Shown here piece by piece: positions 35,582 to 45,393 of a DNA stretch of 64,000 nt. The stretch comes from Bacillus sp. 2205SS5-2 (GTDB lineage Bacteria > Bacillota > Bacilli > Bacillales > Bacillaceae_K): positions 1 to 64,000 of the forward strand of contig NZ_JAYKTS010000015.1 of NCBI RefSeq assembly GCF_037024155.1, given 5' to 3'. A model generated the notes under the pieces. It saw nothing but the letters and a program-made list of their open reading frames with translations. It was not told where the DNA came from and ran no database searches. The number at the start of each line of letters is the position of its first letter. The first letter of the stretch is position 1. Position numbers and translations under genes: made by a program.

Positions 35582-36898
35582 TTACTTTGTCTTAGTTGTC
35601 TCTTCATACAAGTCTTCATAAGCCTTTTGGAACTTTTGAACATCTCCAGCTCCCATAAAGATTAAGACGCTTTCCTCATGTTCTAGCAATGCTGACATAT
35701 CTGATTCAACAATAATTTCTGCCCCGTCAATTTTAGACAACAGATCATTAATTGAAAGTTTCCCATGGTTTTCTCTTGCTGAGCCAAAAATTTCACATAG
35801 ATACACTTTATCTGCTTGACTAAGACTAAGGGCAAAGTCAGTTAAAAATGTTTGAGTACGTGTAAAAGTATGCGGTTGAAAAATAATTACTATTTCCTTA
35901 TCAGCATACTTTTGTCTTGCTGAATCAATCGTTGCATGAATTTCTGTAGGATGATGAGCATAATCATCAATTACAATCTGGTGGTCTAGTTTTTTTTCTG
36001 TAAATCGACGTTTCACACCTTCAAAACTTTTTAACCGTTCCTGGACTGCCTCGGCGTCAATATTTTCATAATGACAAAGGGCAATCACACTAAGAGCATT
36101 CAAAATATTGTGATTGCCATAGGTAGGAATGGTAAATGTCGCATACGTGTTGTTTCGAACGAATACATCAAATGTTGTTCCATTCTCATTCGTAGAAACG
36201 TTTCTGGCTTGGAAGTCATTCTCTTCATTAAAGCCATAAAACAATACAGGAACCTTTGCTTGTATTTTCTGAAGATGTTCGTCATCTCCACAAGCAATTA
36301 TGCCTTTTTTAACTTGCAAAGCCATCTCTTGGAACGCAGAAAAAACATCATCCACATTTGCAAAGTAATCAGGATGATCAAAATCAATATTGGTCATAAT
36401 TGCGTAATCGGGGAAATAAGACAAAAAGTGACGGCGATATTCGCACGCCTCAAAACCGAAATACTGGGCATCCATTACGCCCTTACCCGTTCCATCTCCA
36501 ATTAAGTAAGATGTAGGCTTAATACCAGATATCACGTGAGCCAACAACCCAGTAGTAGACGTCTTGCCGTGAGCACCTGTCACCGCAACACTCGTGAAAT
36601 TATTCATAAATTCGCCTAAGAAATTATGATATCTAAATACAGGTAGGTTCAGTTCAATAGCCCGTTGTATTTCTTCATGAGTGTCAGGAAACGCATTACC
36701 TGCAATCACTGTCATTCCCTCTTGAATATTGTCTATTTGGAACGGCAAAATCTTAATGCCTGAATCCTCTAAAGACTTTTGGGTGAAAAAATATTTATCA
36801 ACATCCGATCCTTGGACATGATAATTCATGTCGTGAAGAATCTGGGCTAATGCACTCATACCAGAACCCTTTATTCCTACAAAATGGTATACAGTCAT
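35582..36898 (-). CDS. murC: UDP-N-acetylmuramate-L-alanine ligase
   Basis: MurC adds L-alanine to UDP-MurNAc, the first peptide step of wall precursor synthesis. The N-terminal Rossmann motif is [12 protein letters not shown] (about 7-18), the ATP loop is [14 protein letters not shown] (about 106-119), and NALSVIAL marks the end of the central domain. 438 residues. The start at 36898 has GGAGG at ideal distance; the 29 codons upstream in frame are not coding. Position downstream of sftA matches B. subtilis. Confidence 0.97.
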   Translation of the reverse strand: MTVYHFVGIKGSGMSALAQILHDMNYHVQGSDVDKYFFTQKSLEDSGIKILPFQIDNIQEGMTVIAGNAFPDTHEEIQRAIELNLPVFRYHNFLGEFMNNFTSVAVTGAHGKTSTTGLLAHVISGIKPTSYLIGDGTGKGVMDAQYFGFEACEYRRHFLSYFPDYAIMTNIDFDHPDYFANVDDVFSAFQEMALQVKKGIIACGDDEHLQKIQAKVPVLFYGFNEENDFQARNVSTNENGTTFDVFVRNNTYATFTIPTYGNHNILNALSVIALCHYENIDAEAVQERLKSFEGVKRRFTEKKLDHQIVIDDYAHHPTEIHATIDSARQKYADKEIVIIFQPHTFTRTQTFLTDFALSLSQADKVYLCEIFGSARENHGKLSINDLLSKIDGAEIIVESDMSALLEHEESVLIFMGAGDVQKFQKAYEDLYEETTKTK

Positions 36899-37084
36899 AA
36901 ATTGAACCTCCAACAATCGTCTGTCTGTGAGCATTATATGAATGCAAAGGAAAATTGGTTTTTTAAAACAGACAATCTGCTTCATATTTCATCATTATAT
37001 CATTTTTTAGTGAGGCTGACTATGATATCAACCAGGTGCTCTTTATAGCCTTTACCTTAATGAGAATGAGTTAAACCTTCTAGG

Positions 37085-38185
37085 TCACATTTCTACTTTT
37101 ACTAAACGAGAATTAGGCCGATACTTCCTCCCCGCTTTTGCTTGGTCTTTGCCATTGATTAAGACATTGTCACCAGTAAAACCTATCCCAATTTTCAACA
37201 GGCTACCGCCAACACCGTATACATCTACAGGAACACCACTTTTTTCAAATTCGGTAATTCGCTTCTCATGAAAACCACCTGAAACTACGATTTGAACATG
37301 ATGAAACCCTTCATTATCTAATGCTTTTCTTAATGCGAAAATGAGCTCCGCATTCACTCCACGAGGATCGAATGTACCAAGTAAATGTTGGTTTCGTAAA
37401 AAGTATTTATCAATCAATGTTCGCGAAGTGTCTACTCTTACGCCCATAAGTTCGTCTCCGAAAACTCTCGCAACTTTCAATGAATCTGTTATTACATCAT
37501 TATTATAATCGACCAGAGCAACTAAATCATCTTGCGGAAAGGTATCACGATACGCCTCCGTTGCAGCCACAATATCACCATCAAATAATTGAATGAGAGC
37601 ATGAGGCATTGTTCCCATCCCCTGTTTGCCCCACCACTCATTCATCGCATGAGTGGCTTGAGCTGTTGAACCACCGATAAAAGAAGCATAACCATCTCCT
37701 GCTTGCTGAGTGAAGTGATCATCACGGTCCCCCATAAAGATTACAGGCTTTTGTTTACCAGAAAGCCCCGCAGCCTTGGTAACATTATAAACATTTGTAG
37801 CAACTGATGTACGTCGAGCAAGAATACCGTCAATCATACCTTCAAGGTAGCCAAAATCTTGGTACAATCCTTTAACCGTTAAGACCGTCTCAAAGGGAGA
37901 GATTTTATCTCCATCTTTTAAGGAGTGAATTTCCAAATCGCTTGGATTATCAGCAAACGTATGTAAGAGGGCGATTACTTCATCCGTCCCACATAATACA
38001 GCGTTCTCTTTTTGAAAAAACTGCATGGTGACAATACTATTTGATTTGTGTTTTTTAGCAATTTCTCTTGTTTTCAAGAAATAGACGGCAGAAAACCAAC
38101 CTTCCTTCACTCGTTCATCAAATTTAAATGTTTGATTCGTAAGGCGATTGATTTGGCCTTTTAACTTTAATTCAATCTCTTTCAT
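37085..38185 (-). CDS. Nicotinate phosphoribosyltransferase (short type)
   Basis: It makes nicotinate mononucleotide in NAD salvage. The 366-residue length and motifs (ILARRTSVATNVYNV, GDRDDHFTQQAGDGYASFIGGSTAQATHAM, VSGGFHEKRI) fit the shorter nicotinate/quinolinate phosphoribosyltransferase group rather than the roughly 490-residue B. subtilis PncB. The start at 38185 has AAGGAGAG upstream; ten further in-frame codons are unlikely to be used. It follows sftA by 36 bases and probably shares its transcript; this gene is not at the B. subtilis locus as I remember it. Confidence 0.88.
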   Translation of the reverse strand: MKEIELKLKGQINRLTNQTFKFDERVKEGWFSAVYFLKTREIAKKHKSNSIVTMQFFQKENAVLCGTDEVIALLHTFADNPSDLEIHSLKDGDKISPFETVLTVKGLYQDFGYLEGMIDGILARRTSVATNVYNVTKAAGLSGKQKPVIFMGDRDDHFTQQAGDGYASFIGGSTAQATHAMNEWWGKQGMGTMPHALIQLFDGDIVAATEAYRDTFPQDDLVALVDYNNDVITDSLKVARVFGDELMGVRVDTSRTLIDKYFLRNQHLLGTFDPRGVNAELIFALRKALDNEGFHHVQIVVSGGFHEKRITEFEKSGVPVDVYGVGGSLLKIGIGFTGDNVLINGKDQAKAGRKYRPNSRLVKVEM

Positions 38186-38221
38186 TCTCAAAGCTCTCCT
38201 TATATTCCTACTCAAAATTCA

Positions 38222-40621
38222 TTAATGATGTTGTTCTAGATCTTCTTCTGAAATCAAAATATCTCTCGGCTTACTTCCACGGGTCTCAGATATGATTCCT
38301 TGGTCTTCCATCATGTCAACGAGACGGGCAGCACGATTATAACCAATTCGGAAACGGCGCTGAAGAAGGGAAGCAGAAGCACCACCTTGATTCACAACAA
38401 ACTCACATGCTTCATAAAACAACTCATCCTCATCCTCTTGTATACTTGCTTTTTTTAACAATTCATCCTGATGGAATAAGTAATTCGGTTTCTGTTGAGC
38501 ACGTACGTGTTTCACTATCACATCAATTTCTTCATCGGAAACAAACGTACCTTGTAGGCGAACGGATTTAGATGATCCATTTTCTAAAAAGAGCATATCG
38601 CCTTTTCCTAATAATTTTTCTGCGCCACCTATATCAATAATGGTCCGTGAATCTACTTGAGAAGACACTGAAAAGGCCACTCTTGTTGGAACATTTGCTT
38701 TTATTAACCCTGTGATCACATCAACTGAGGGACGTTGAGTAGCGACGAGAAGATGAATTCCACACGCCCGAGCTTTTTGAGCAATACGACAAATGGACTC
38801 TTCTACTTCTCCCGGTGACATCATCATTAAGTCGGCTAATTCATCAATGATGATGACGATATAGGGCAACTTCGTGCTCGTTTTTTCATTTTTTTCGGCC
38901 AAATCATTAAATCGGCCAATATCTCGAACTCCTGTATGAGCAAAGAGCTCATATCGTCTCTCCATTTCTTCGACAGCCCATTTTAATGCTGCTGTCGCCG
39001 CCTTCACATCGGTAATTACAGGGCTCACTAGGTGAGGGATATGATTGTATGGCGCAAGTTCTACCATTTTCGGATCAATCAATAACAGCTTCACTTCATC
39101 TGGTCTTGCTTTATATAAAAGACTTACGATTATCGAATTTATACAGACACTTTTTCCAGACCCTGTCGCACCCGCGATAAGACCGTGTGGCATTTTGTTT
39201 AAATCCGTTACCACAGGTTTCCCAGAAATATCCAGCCCCAACACAGTTGTGAGAGGGGATTTTGTTTGTTGAAATGCGGGACTTTCAATAATCTCGCGAA
39301 TGAATACAGCGCGACTTTTTTCGTTAGGTATTTCTATCCCAATTGTATGTTTCCCTGGAATAGGTGCTTCTAACCGAATGTCTCTTGCCGCCAAGCTTAA
39401 TTTAAGATCGTCACTTAGATTAGTGATTTTATTCACTTTCACCCCAGGCTCTGGCTGTACTTCAAAACGAGTGACAGAAGGTCCTTGTGTCACATTTACA
39501 ACTTGTGCCTTTACGTTAAAATTGATCAACGTATGATTCAATAAATCACTTTGATGCTGTAGCCATTTTTCATCCTCTTCTCCCTTTTGAGGAGGGCTAA
39601 GCATTGTAAGGTCCGGAAAATGATAAATATCATGAGATGCCTCTGTTGTCACAACTTGAGGGATCGGTGGTGATGACACAATCTCTTGCTCTTGAACATT
39701 CTCCTCTTGCTTAGCTGTATCGACTTCCACTGAATTGTGCTGGCTGACCGCTCGTTTAGAGGCTAAACGCTCTCGATCTTGGTTTAGCATTAACACATTG
39801 AACGGGACACGTCTTCTTTTTTCTTTTCTTTCAGGTTTTTTAGTCGTCTCCTCCTTTAGATTTGACAGTGACTCTTCATTACGATGACTTGAATCTTTTT
39901 CTATAACGTCTGTCTCATTGATCGATTGGGGTTCGGAAAAACCTTCTTTCGCCGCAATTGTCTCGTTTGCTGACTGAACGTCCATTTCTTTCTCATCAAT
40001 CAACTCTGGATTTTCTTCTTGACGTGCCGAAATATCACTTCCAATCCGACTTTCCATAATATTGTCAGGAGAAGGATCAACAGAAGCTTCCTTCACATCA
40101 GACGAATCGATTTCAGTTGCCGGGAGTATGGATTCATCCTTTGATTCATAATCGAGGTCCTGAGAAAAACCCAATGAAATCTCTTCATTTTCCGATTGAG
40201 GGTTAAGTGGGCTACTCGTTTCCAATTCATAGTACACTTCTTCCGCTTCCACTATAGGGCGATCTTTAAATCCATAAATGGGGCTCGGAATGGTAGTTGG
40301 TGTAAATGCTCGTTTAAATGCAGCAGGTTTTTCCGCTATTTTAGCCTGAACAGGTTTCTGTTTTTCTGTCGACCCCTCGGATTTTTTTGGTTTTATTTGA
40401 GACTTAGTTCCACTGTTATCCCTAATTCTTCTTTCCAAGTCTGGAATGACTGGAAAACGAAATTCTCCTTTAGGATAATGAAAGGCCATTTTGGTCTCCA
40501 TGTTATCATTGCTTCGATTATTTTCTACTTTTGGATTATTTGCATGCCGCTGTTTCTCATTATTAAATGAAGTCTCATCTTCTGTTGTCGAGCCTTGAAA
40601 CATTTTTTTGATCCAATTCAA
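38222..40621 (-). CDS. sftA: Soluble FtsK/SpoIIIE DNA translocase SftA (YtpT)
   Basis: SftA moves DNA away from the closing septum; it lacks the membrane domain of FtsK. About 330 low-complexity acidic residues precede the motor, which has Walker A GATGSGKSVCIN and Walker B PYIVIIIDELADLMMM, then a C-terminal winged-helix gamma domain (ASLLQRRFRIGYNRAARLVD). About 799 residues. The N terminus is uncertain: the ATG at 40654 has no ribosome binding site, while the TTG at 40621 has AAAGAGTGA upstream and starts MNWIKKMF, resembling B. subtilis SftA. Confidence 0.92.
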   Translation of the reverse strand: MNWIKKMFQGSTTEDETSFNNEKQRHANNPKVENNRSNDNMETKMAFHYPKGEFRFPVIPDLERRIRDNSGTKSQIKPKKSEGSTEKQKPVQAKIAEKPAAFKRAFTPTTIPSPIYGFKDRPIVEAEEVYYELETSSPLNPQSENEEISLGFSQDLDYESKDESILPATEIDSSDVKEASVDPSPDNIMESRIGSDISARQEENPELIDEKEMDVQSANETIAAKEGFSEPQSINETDVIEKDSSHRNEESLSNLKEETTKKPERKEKRRRVPFNVLMLNQDRERLASKRAVSQHNSVEVDTAKQEENVQEQEIVSSPPIPQVVTTEASHDIYHFPDLTMLSPPQKGEEDEKWLQHQSDLLNHTLINFNVKAQVVNVTQGPSVTRFEVQPEPGVKVNKITNLSDDLKLSLAARDIRLEAPIPGKHTIGIEIPNEKSRAVFIREIIESPAFQQTKSPLTTVLGLDISGKPVVTDLNKMPHGLIAGATGSGKSVCINSIIVSLLYKARPDEVKLLLIDPKMVELAPYNHIPHLVSPVITDVKAATAALKWAVEEMERRYELFAHTGVRDIGRFNDLAEKNEKTSTKLPYIVIIIDELADLMMMSPGEVEESICRIAQKARACGIHLLVATQRPSVDVITGLIKANVPTRVAFSVSSQVDSRTIIDIGGAEKLLGKGDMLFLENGSSKSVRLQGTFVSDEEIDVIVKHVRAQQKPNYLFHQDELLKKASIQEDEDELFYEACEFVVNQGGASASLLQRRFRIGYNRAARLVDMMEDQGIISETRGSKPRDILISEEDLEQHH

Positions 40622-40728
40622 CTTGATCACTCTTTCTTTTATAATCCCTTCCATTGTAACAGTTTACGAGAAAATTTCGAGAAAAAATGATAGATTACAT
40701 GAAATCTCTTTTACATCCAACAAAATAA

Positions 40729-40788
40729 CCAGTTCTAGTGTAAAGAAGCAGTGAAGATATCACCTCTGCTTTTCTACACTAGAACTGG
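40729..40788. terminator. Long hairpin between ytpQ and sftA
   Basis: CCAGTTCTAGTGTA and TACACTAGAACTGG form a perfect 14-bp stem. It extends inward through AGCAG/CTGCT after a small asymmetry. It lies just after ytpQ and before sftA; the T tract is poor, so it may act as a terminator or an mRNA boundary structure. Confidence 0.6.
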
Positions 40789-40824
40789 AAATTAGAAAAC
40801 CATTCAATCAGTATATCGAATGTC

Positions 40825-41619
40825 TTATTTTTTTTTATTTTTCCCCAAAATAAATATCGGCTCTAGCTCTCCGTCATCATATACGAAGGAAAGTGCTGTT
40901 ATCGGAACAGGACCACTAGAAAAAAAGCTCATTGTCATTTGCGCCAGCACATCATATCCTGTCTCGTTTCTCATATCTCCTATAATGAGTACATCTTGAT
41001 GAGGAACAGAAACTGTCATTTCACCTTCAATGTCCTCGCTCACTTTCCGTAGAAATGCATCATTTAAAATTCTGCTTGCATCATAACCATCTTTCGCATG
41101 TAAAAAATAAAATATATTTCCTGCTACTTCATCTTTTTTTACCGGTGTGCTCAAGGAACGCACATTAAATTGTGCCACTTCCCTTACTTTTTCTTCAGTC
41201 CAGCTTTCTTTTGCTAGCCATTTTTGATCGATCAAACGATAAGAAGATCCTAAATCTAATGCATAATAAATTCTCGTTTCAGCAGTATGATCATCGTTTA
41301 CTAATGGATGTCCTTCCGAAGAATTTTTAGGGAACGAAGTGGATCTGATGACTGGGAAAATATTTTTTTCTTTTTCGTTTAAAGTCACGTCTTTGCCCAT
41401 CACTTCTAATGCTTCATTCACATAATATACCATTTCTTCTACCGCTTTTTCTTTTTTCTCATTATATCTACCCACAACTCCCGGTAACGAAATCGTGATT
41501 CCCTTTTTGGTTTCTTTGTTCTCAATTCGTAATGTGTCTTTCTCACGATCGTATGAAATCAACCGATCTGCATTTGATAATTTTTCTATCAATAGATTTT
41601 TCATTTTTTGCGTATCCAT
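40825..41619 (-). CDS. ytpQ: DUF1444 protein YtpQ
   Basis: A 264-residue cytosolic protein matching B. subtilis YtpQ along its length ([11 protein letters not shown]-like start, [44 protein letters not shown]). The function is unknown. The start at 41619 has GGAGGCG upstream; 41 in-frame codons before it are not used. In B. subtilis it lies between ytpR and ytpP; here ytpR is absent from the neighbourhood and a MITE copy separates ytpQ from ytpP. Confidence 0.93.
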   Translation of the reverse strand: MDTQKMKNLLIEKLSNADRLISYDREKDTLRIENKETKKGITISLPGVVGRYNEKKEKAVEEMVYYVNEALEVMGKDVTLNEKEKNIFPVIRSTSFPKNSSEGHPLVNDDHTAETRIYYALDLGSSYRLIDQKWLAKESWTEEKVREVAQFNVRSLSTPVKKDEVAGNIFYFLHAKDGYDASRILNDAFLRKVSEDIEGEMTVSVPHQDVLIIGDMRNETGYDVLAQMTMSFFSSGPVPITALSFVYDDGELEPIFILGKNKKK

Positions 41620-41776
41620 TTTATCGCCTCCAATTAACGTGATTGCCTGTTTCTTATTGTACAGCAAGAATCGCACAAGGCTCACACCAAAACTTCCTAC
41701 TTGTTTAAAAAGGGAAATCCTGAAGTCATAAAGATGACTCATACATGGATTTCCCTTTAAAATGATCTATTTCATT

Positions 41777-41956
41777 GGCTGTATTCGCAAAGATTGTGGC
41801 TTTTCGAATAAAAATGAATCCTTTGACTTGTATGACTCGTGCTCTTTTCCTAATGAAAAATACTCCATTCCAGATGAAGAGTTAGAAATCAATCGAAAAA
41901 TCCTTATTGCCTGTTTTTTCTTTGTGCCCATAGCAACAAAGTTTACGAAAAAAGCC
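41777..41956. repeat. MITE family copy 9 (B-type core)
   Basis: The 180-bp copy has ends GGCTGTATTCGCAAAGATTG and, inverted, GGCTTTTTTCGTAAACTTTG. It is flanked by ATTTCATT and ATATCATT (7 of 8 identical); the right flank overlaps the ytpP stop codon. The core (GACTCGTGCTCTTTTCCTAA, then AATCAATCGAAAAA) differs from the A-type. Confidence 0.9.
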
Positions 41957-41962
41957 ATATCA

Positions 41963-42274
41963 TTAGAGATTTTGTAAAAAAGTCACAATTTCTTCTTTTG
42001 TTTTTCTATCTTTGCTGACGAACCTACCTCGCTCTTGGTCATCATGATAAGCAAGAAAGCTAGGAATGCCGAAAATATCTAACTCAATACATAAGTCGAT
42101 AAATTCATCACGATCTACATAGACGAAAGTATATTCTTGAAAGTCTTGCTCAATCTCAGGCAAAATAGGTTCTATGATCCGACAATCTGGGCACCAATCT
42201 GCCGAAAACAAAAAAACGTGTTGTCCAGATTTTTTCATCGAATTGAATTCTTCAATAGATGCTAATTTCTTCAT
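41963..42274 (-). CDS. ytpP: Thioredoxin-like protein YtpP
   Basis: A 103-residue thioredoxin fold with active site WCPDC (C28 and C31), which differs from the WCGPC of classical thioredoxin. B. subtilis YtpP has been linked to thiol redox homeostasis alongside TrxA. It starts directly after the stop of the PTS IIC gene (TAA then ATG), with AGGAGG inside that gene's end, so the two are co-translated. Its stop codon overlaps a MITE target duplication. Confidence 0.92.
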   Translation of the reverse strand: MKKLASIEEFNSMKKSGQHVFLFSADWCPDCRIIEPILPEIEQDFQEYTFVYVDRDEFIDLCIELDIFGIPSFLAYHDDQERGRFVSKDRKTKEEIVTFLQNL

Positions 42275-43300
42275 TTATTTTCCTCCTGTATCTATTTTCA
42301 TTTGGCCAAGTTTAATCCAGCCCATTTTTCTCATGAACTCTGATATTATCAAGGCAATCAACGCAGGTCCAGCAATATGCAATAAAGCGACCTGCGTCAT
42401 GATCTCCGGCGTGAATCCCATCGTTTTAAACGTCATGATTTGTCCAACGAAACCACTAGTCCCCATACCAGCGCCTTCTTTGATATTTTCCATTTGCCAA
42501 ACGGCGGTACCAATTGGAGCAATAATCATTCCTGCAAAGGTAGGCGGAATAAGAATTAGTGGATTCCTAACAATATTTGGAACTTGCAACATTGAGGTTC
42601 CTATCCCTTGTGCAAGCAATCCCCCAAATTTGTTTTCACGGTAACTAATTACCGCAAATCCTACCATTTGAGCAGCACAGCCTATCGTCGCTGCTCCCGC
42701 TGCAATTCCGTCTAGACCTAACATTAAAGCAATCGCCACACTCGAAATAGGAGCCGTCAATGCAAGGCCCATTAAGCCCGCAACTAATATTCCCATCGTA
42801 ATGGGACGCTGTTCTGTCGCCCATTCAATCCAACTACCGAACAGTGTCATAAAATCAGCGATCCACGGACCAATAAATGACGCGGCAGTAAAACCTACCA
42901 ATATGGTCACAAAGGGGGTTAAGATGATATCGACTTTTGTCGTTTTACTCACTAGCTTCCCTATTTCTGTAGACAATACGGCTGCGATATAAGCTCCGGA
43001 GGGCCCTCCAAGCGTTGCACCGGCCGCTCCTGTCACTACTGCAGCAAACATCACTAAAGGCGGTGCACCAAGCCCGTATGCGATTGCTGCCCCAATGGCG
43101 GGTCCCATTAGACTCATCGCTAAAGTACCCATTTCTGTAAAGAAGGGACTAAAGAAAAAATTTGTTTCCACACCAATGGTCTTAATGATTAATCCAATAA
43201 TTAAAGATGAAAAGAGTCCGAGCGCCATATAACTTAATGCATCAATAAAATAAGTTTTAAAAGAGAAATGAATCCCTTTTTTCTCTAGGTAATGTTTCAT
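42275..43300 (-). CDS. PfoR-type PTS EIIC-like membrane protein
   Basis: A 341-residue protein with eight to ten transmembrane segments, many glycines and alanines, and the GGPSGAYIAAVLSTEIGKLV and LTAPISSVAIALMLGLDGIAAGAATIG stretches typical of the PTS_EIIC_2 (formerly PfoR regulator) group. No EIIA or EIIB partner is nearby, so its substrate and mode of energising are unknown. A 20-bp inverted repeat sits 24 bases upstream of the start. AGGAGGATATA precedes the ATG. Immediately upstream of ytpP on the same strand. Confidence 0.88.
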   Translation of the reverse strand: MKHYLEKKGIHFSFKTYFIDALSYMALGLFSSLIIGLIIKTIGVETNFFFSPFFTEMGTLAMSLMGPAIGAAIAYGLGAPPLVMFAAVVTGAAGATLGGPSGAYIAAVLSTEIGKLVSKTTKVDIILTPFVTILVGFTAASFIGPWIADFMTLFGSWIEWATEQRPITMGILVAGLMGLALTAPISSVAIALMLGLDGIAAGAATIGCAAQMVGFAVISYRENKFGGLLAQGIGTSMLQVPNIVRNPLILIPPTFAGMIIAPIGTAVWQMENIKEGAGMGTSGFVGQIMTFKTMGFTPEIMTQVALLHIAGPALIALIISEFMRKMGWIKLGQMKIDTGGK

Positions 43301-43323
43301 TATATCCTCCTAATTCAATAGCA

Positions 43324-43343
43324 GTCTTTACTAGTGTAAAGAC
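43324..43343. promoter_or_regulatory. Inverted repeat upstream of the PTS EIIC-like gene
   Basis: GTCTTTAC and GTAAAGAC form a perfect inverted repeat with a four-base spacer, 24 bases upstream of the start codon. It could be a repressor operator. There is no T tract, so it is not a terminator. Confidence 0.4.
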
Positions 43344-43455
43344 AACACAGAGGATTGTCCACAACTACACCTTAGTAAATAGATGCAGTAGCTAAACAAA
43401 CTCGTGTATTACTTCCAGCTATCTTTGTTTCTAGAAGGAGCGAAATGAATTGACT

Positions 43456-43968
43456 TTACTCGTCCTTATACTCAATTGATGAAACAATCTTCATCATGAG
43501 TTTTGACTTCGATGCCATCTTGGATTCAGATGTCAAGATCGTCATTTTTGCTCCGCCCACTCCTACAATGATTTGCACATGATCTTCATCAACATTACTA
43601 CCCATTAAATAGCCGAATTTACCTTTTTTCTGATAAATATCATCCACAATTAAATCACTTTGCGTTTCCTTCGTTTGTTCGTAAACCACTTTACTAGCTT
43701 TATCTTCATTAGGATTGTAAAACAAAATAAATGTATCAGATCCTTTTTCAAGAATAATATTATTCTTTGATTCCTCTACTACTTTCATTCCAAATGGTGT
43801 ATAGAAGTTAAAATTTTCTCCCTCTTTATTGCTCTTTTCTTTTTTTGCTTCGAAGACTTTGCTGACTTCTTCTTCTGCTGTTGCAATATTTTCTTCTAGT
43901 GTTGCTCGGCAACTAGATAATATTAAACCGATAAGTATTGTGATGCCTATCCTTCTTGTTAATTTCAT
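43456..43968 (-). CDS. Putative lipoprotein of unknown function
   Basis: About 170 residues with a lipoprotein signal peptide: positive start MKLTRR, a hydrophobic core, then the lipobox LSSC with the cysteine at about residue 20. The mature part begins with a charged helical segment (residues about 25-50) and continues as a mixed alpha/beta domain (FYTPFGMKVVEESKNNIILE). I do not recognise the family. The start at 43968 has AGGAGG seven bases upstream. Confidence 0.8.
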   Translation of the reverse strand: MKLTRRIGITILIGLILSSCRATLEENIATAEEEVSKVFEAKKEKSNKEGENFNFYTPFGMKVVEESKNNIILEKGSDTFILFYNPNEDKASKVVYEQTKETQSDLIVDDIYQKKGKFGYLMGSNVDEDHVQIIVGVGGAKMTILTSESKMASKSKLMMKIVSSIEYKDE

Positions 43969-44202
43969 ACGGTTTCCTCCTAAATAAATCATAGGTTAGG
44001 ACTTCGATTGAAAAAATAATACTTTGCCGCACCTATCTATTTCAAGTACTTCAATCCTTATTTTACCTTTGGAGAATGGTATTGACAACCTCGTCCCATC
44101 TTCACTAATATGTTCATATGATGGATTTCAAACAGCCTCAGGGGGAAGTTCAGGAGTATTCGTGATACAATAAGTTGGACTACATAGTTAGGAGGAATTG
44201 AT

Positions 44203-44649
44203 TTGAATTTAACGGTCTACCTTGCTGGCGAAATTCATAGCTCTTGGAGAAATGAGGTAAAAGAAAAAGCTAGTTCACTTAGCCTACCGCTTTCATTTGT
44301 CGGTCCGATGGAAAACCATGAACGATCAGACTCAGTTGGAGAGGACATCCTCGGTGAGCAACATACCCCCATTGCTAAGGATGAGGTTGCATCGAGTATT
44401 AATAATTTCCGTACACAAGTATTATTAGGTAAATCCGATATTGTTATCGCACTCTTTGGAGAAAAATATAAACAATGGAATAGTGCCATGGATGCTAGTA
44501 CAGCAATCGCTCTCGGAAAGCCATTAATACTAATACGTCCAAAGAACTTGCACCACCCATTAAAAGAACTTTCCCAAAAAGTTACTGTTACAGTAGAAAC
44601 CATTGATCAAGCCCTACAAGTTCTTACCTACGTATTCGAAAATGAGTGA
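44203..44649 (+). CDS. ytoQ: YtoQ family protein
   Basis: A 148-residue cytosolic protein matching B. subtilis YtoQ (VYLAGEIHSSWR start; GEKYKQWNSAMDASTAIALGKPLILI). The second half resembles nucleoside 2-deoxyribosyltransferase-like folds, which suggests a nucleotide ligand, but the function is unknown. The start codon is TTG with AGGAGG at good distance. Confidence 0.9.
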   Translation: MNLTVYLAGEIHSSWRNEVKEKASSLSLPLSFVGPMENHERSDSVGEDILGEQHTPIAKDEVASSINNFRTQVLLGKSDIVIALFGEKYKQWNSAMDASTAIALGKPLILIRPKNLHHPLKELSQKVTVTVETIDQALQVLTYVFENE

Positions 44650-44655
44650 AAAATA

Positions 44656-44690
44656 GGTTATTTTCGCAAAGCTTGTGGCTGTCTTTTTCT
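44656..44690. repeat. MITE family fragment 10 (one end only)
   Basis: GGTTATTTTCGCAAAGCTTG followed by TGGCTGT is a family end without core or partner, six bases after the ytoQ stop codon. Confidence 0.7.
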
Positions 44691-44750
44691 CCCGTGCCAT
44701 AAGCCACTGTAGCTTGACCAATGCTACTTCAAGAATTTCACTTGGACTCC

Positions 44751-44788
44751 AATAAGGGACCAACTCAGTACTGAGTTGGTCCCTTATT
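44751..44788 (-). terminator. Perfect 38-bp palindrome formed by the end of the DUF84 gene
   Basis: The sequence from AATAAGGGAC to GTCCCTTATT is its own reverse complement over 38 bases. The minus-strand left arm encodes the last residues of the DUF84 protein (NKGPTQY) and the right arm follows the stop codon. It has the position of a terminator but no T run. Confidence 0.65.
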
Positions 44789-45304
44789 GCTTTTGCATCG
44801 ATACTCCCATTGACCAATTAAAAGATTCAGGACATGCTCAAACATTTGTTGTCTCGAAATCTTTCCATTGGAGAAGACTCCTACAGCTCCTTCCTTTTTA
44901 GAGACATCTTTTGTTTGACAATATTCATCCATGATGGGACCTAGCTCTTCTCCCTGTCTAAGTCGAGTGGACATCTCTTCAGGCAATAAAAACCGAGCTC
45001 CCCCTGCAATAATCGGGGACTCATTTTCCATCGAAAGAACCCCCCAATTACAAAGGGCCAACCCCGCAATCGTTTCAGTGACACCTCCTTCTAGTCCTAT
45101 TCCAATCGTACTTTCTGTCGCTAACCGGGCACGCTCCGCTCTATTTATCGCCCCTTTTAATGTCTCCTCATCTGTCAACGGTTGGTCATTTACACCTGAG
45201 TTTGTCTGGATGGACACGAGTTCATAAACACGACCATTCTCTCTGAAAGCCTCTTCTACTGCTTTCACCTTTGCTGGATTTTTGGAACCAATCGCTATCT
45301 TCAA
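44765..45304 (-). CDS. DUF84 (YjjX-like) inosine/xanthosine triphosphatase
   Basis: A 179-residue member of the family that hydrolyses non-canonical ITP/XTP to protect nucleotide pools (motifs IGSKNPAKVKAVEEAF at the start, GIGLEGGV near 70, LPEEMSTRLRQGEELG). The last codons form one arm of a perfect palindrome, so the C terminus may differ from relatives. Known activity is from the E. coli YjjX family; Bacillus members are less studied. Confidence 0.87.
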   Translation of the reverse strand: MKIAIGSKNPAKVKAVEEAFRENGRVYELVSIQTNSGVNDQPLTDEETLKGAINRAERARLATESTIGIGLEGGVTETIAGLALCNWGVLSMENESPIIAGGARFLLPEEMSTRLRQGEELGPIMDEYCQTKDVSKKEGAVGVFSNGKISRQQMFEHVLNLLIGQWEYRCKSNKGPTQY

Positions 45305-45393
45305 ATAAAAAACTCCTTTAATTTAGCAATGTATTCTTTACCGTAGATGCTACCTGCCTAGGCTAAGGCAAAATGGTATTATCTTTTTCATGA

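Noticed and set aside
42174-42644. A 156-codon plus-strand frame opposite the PTS gene
   Set aside because: It is antisense to a protein with clear membrane-family motifs; no ribosome binding site.
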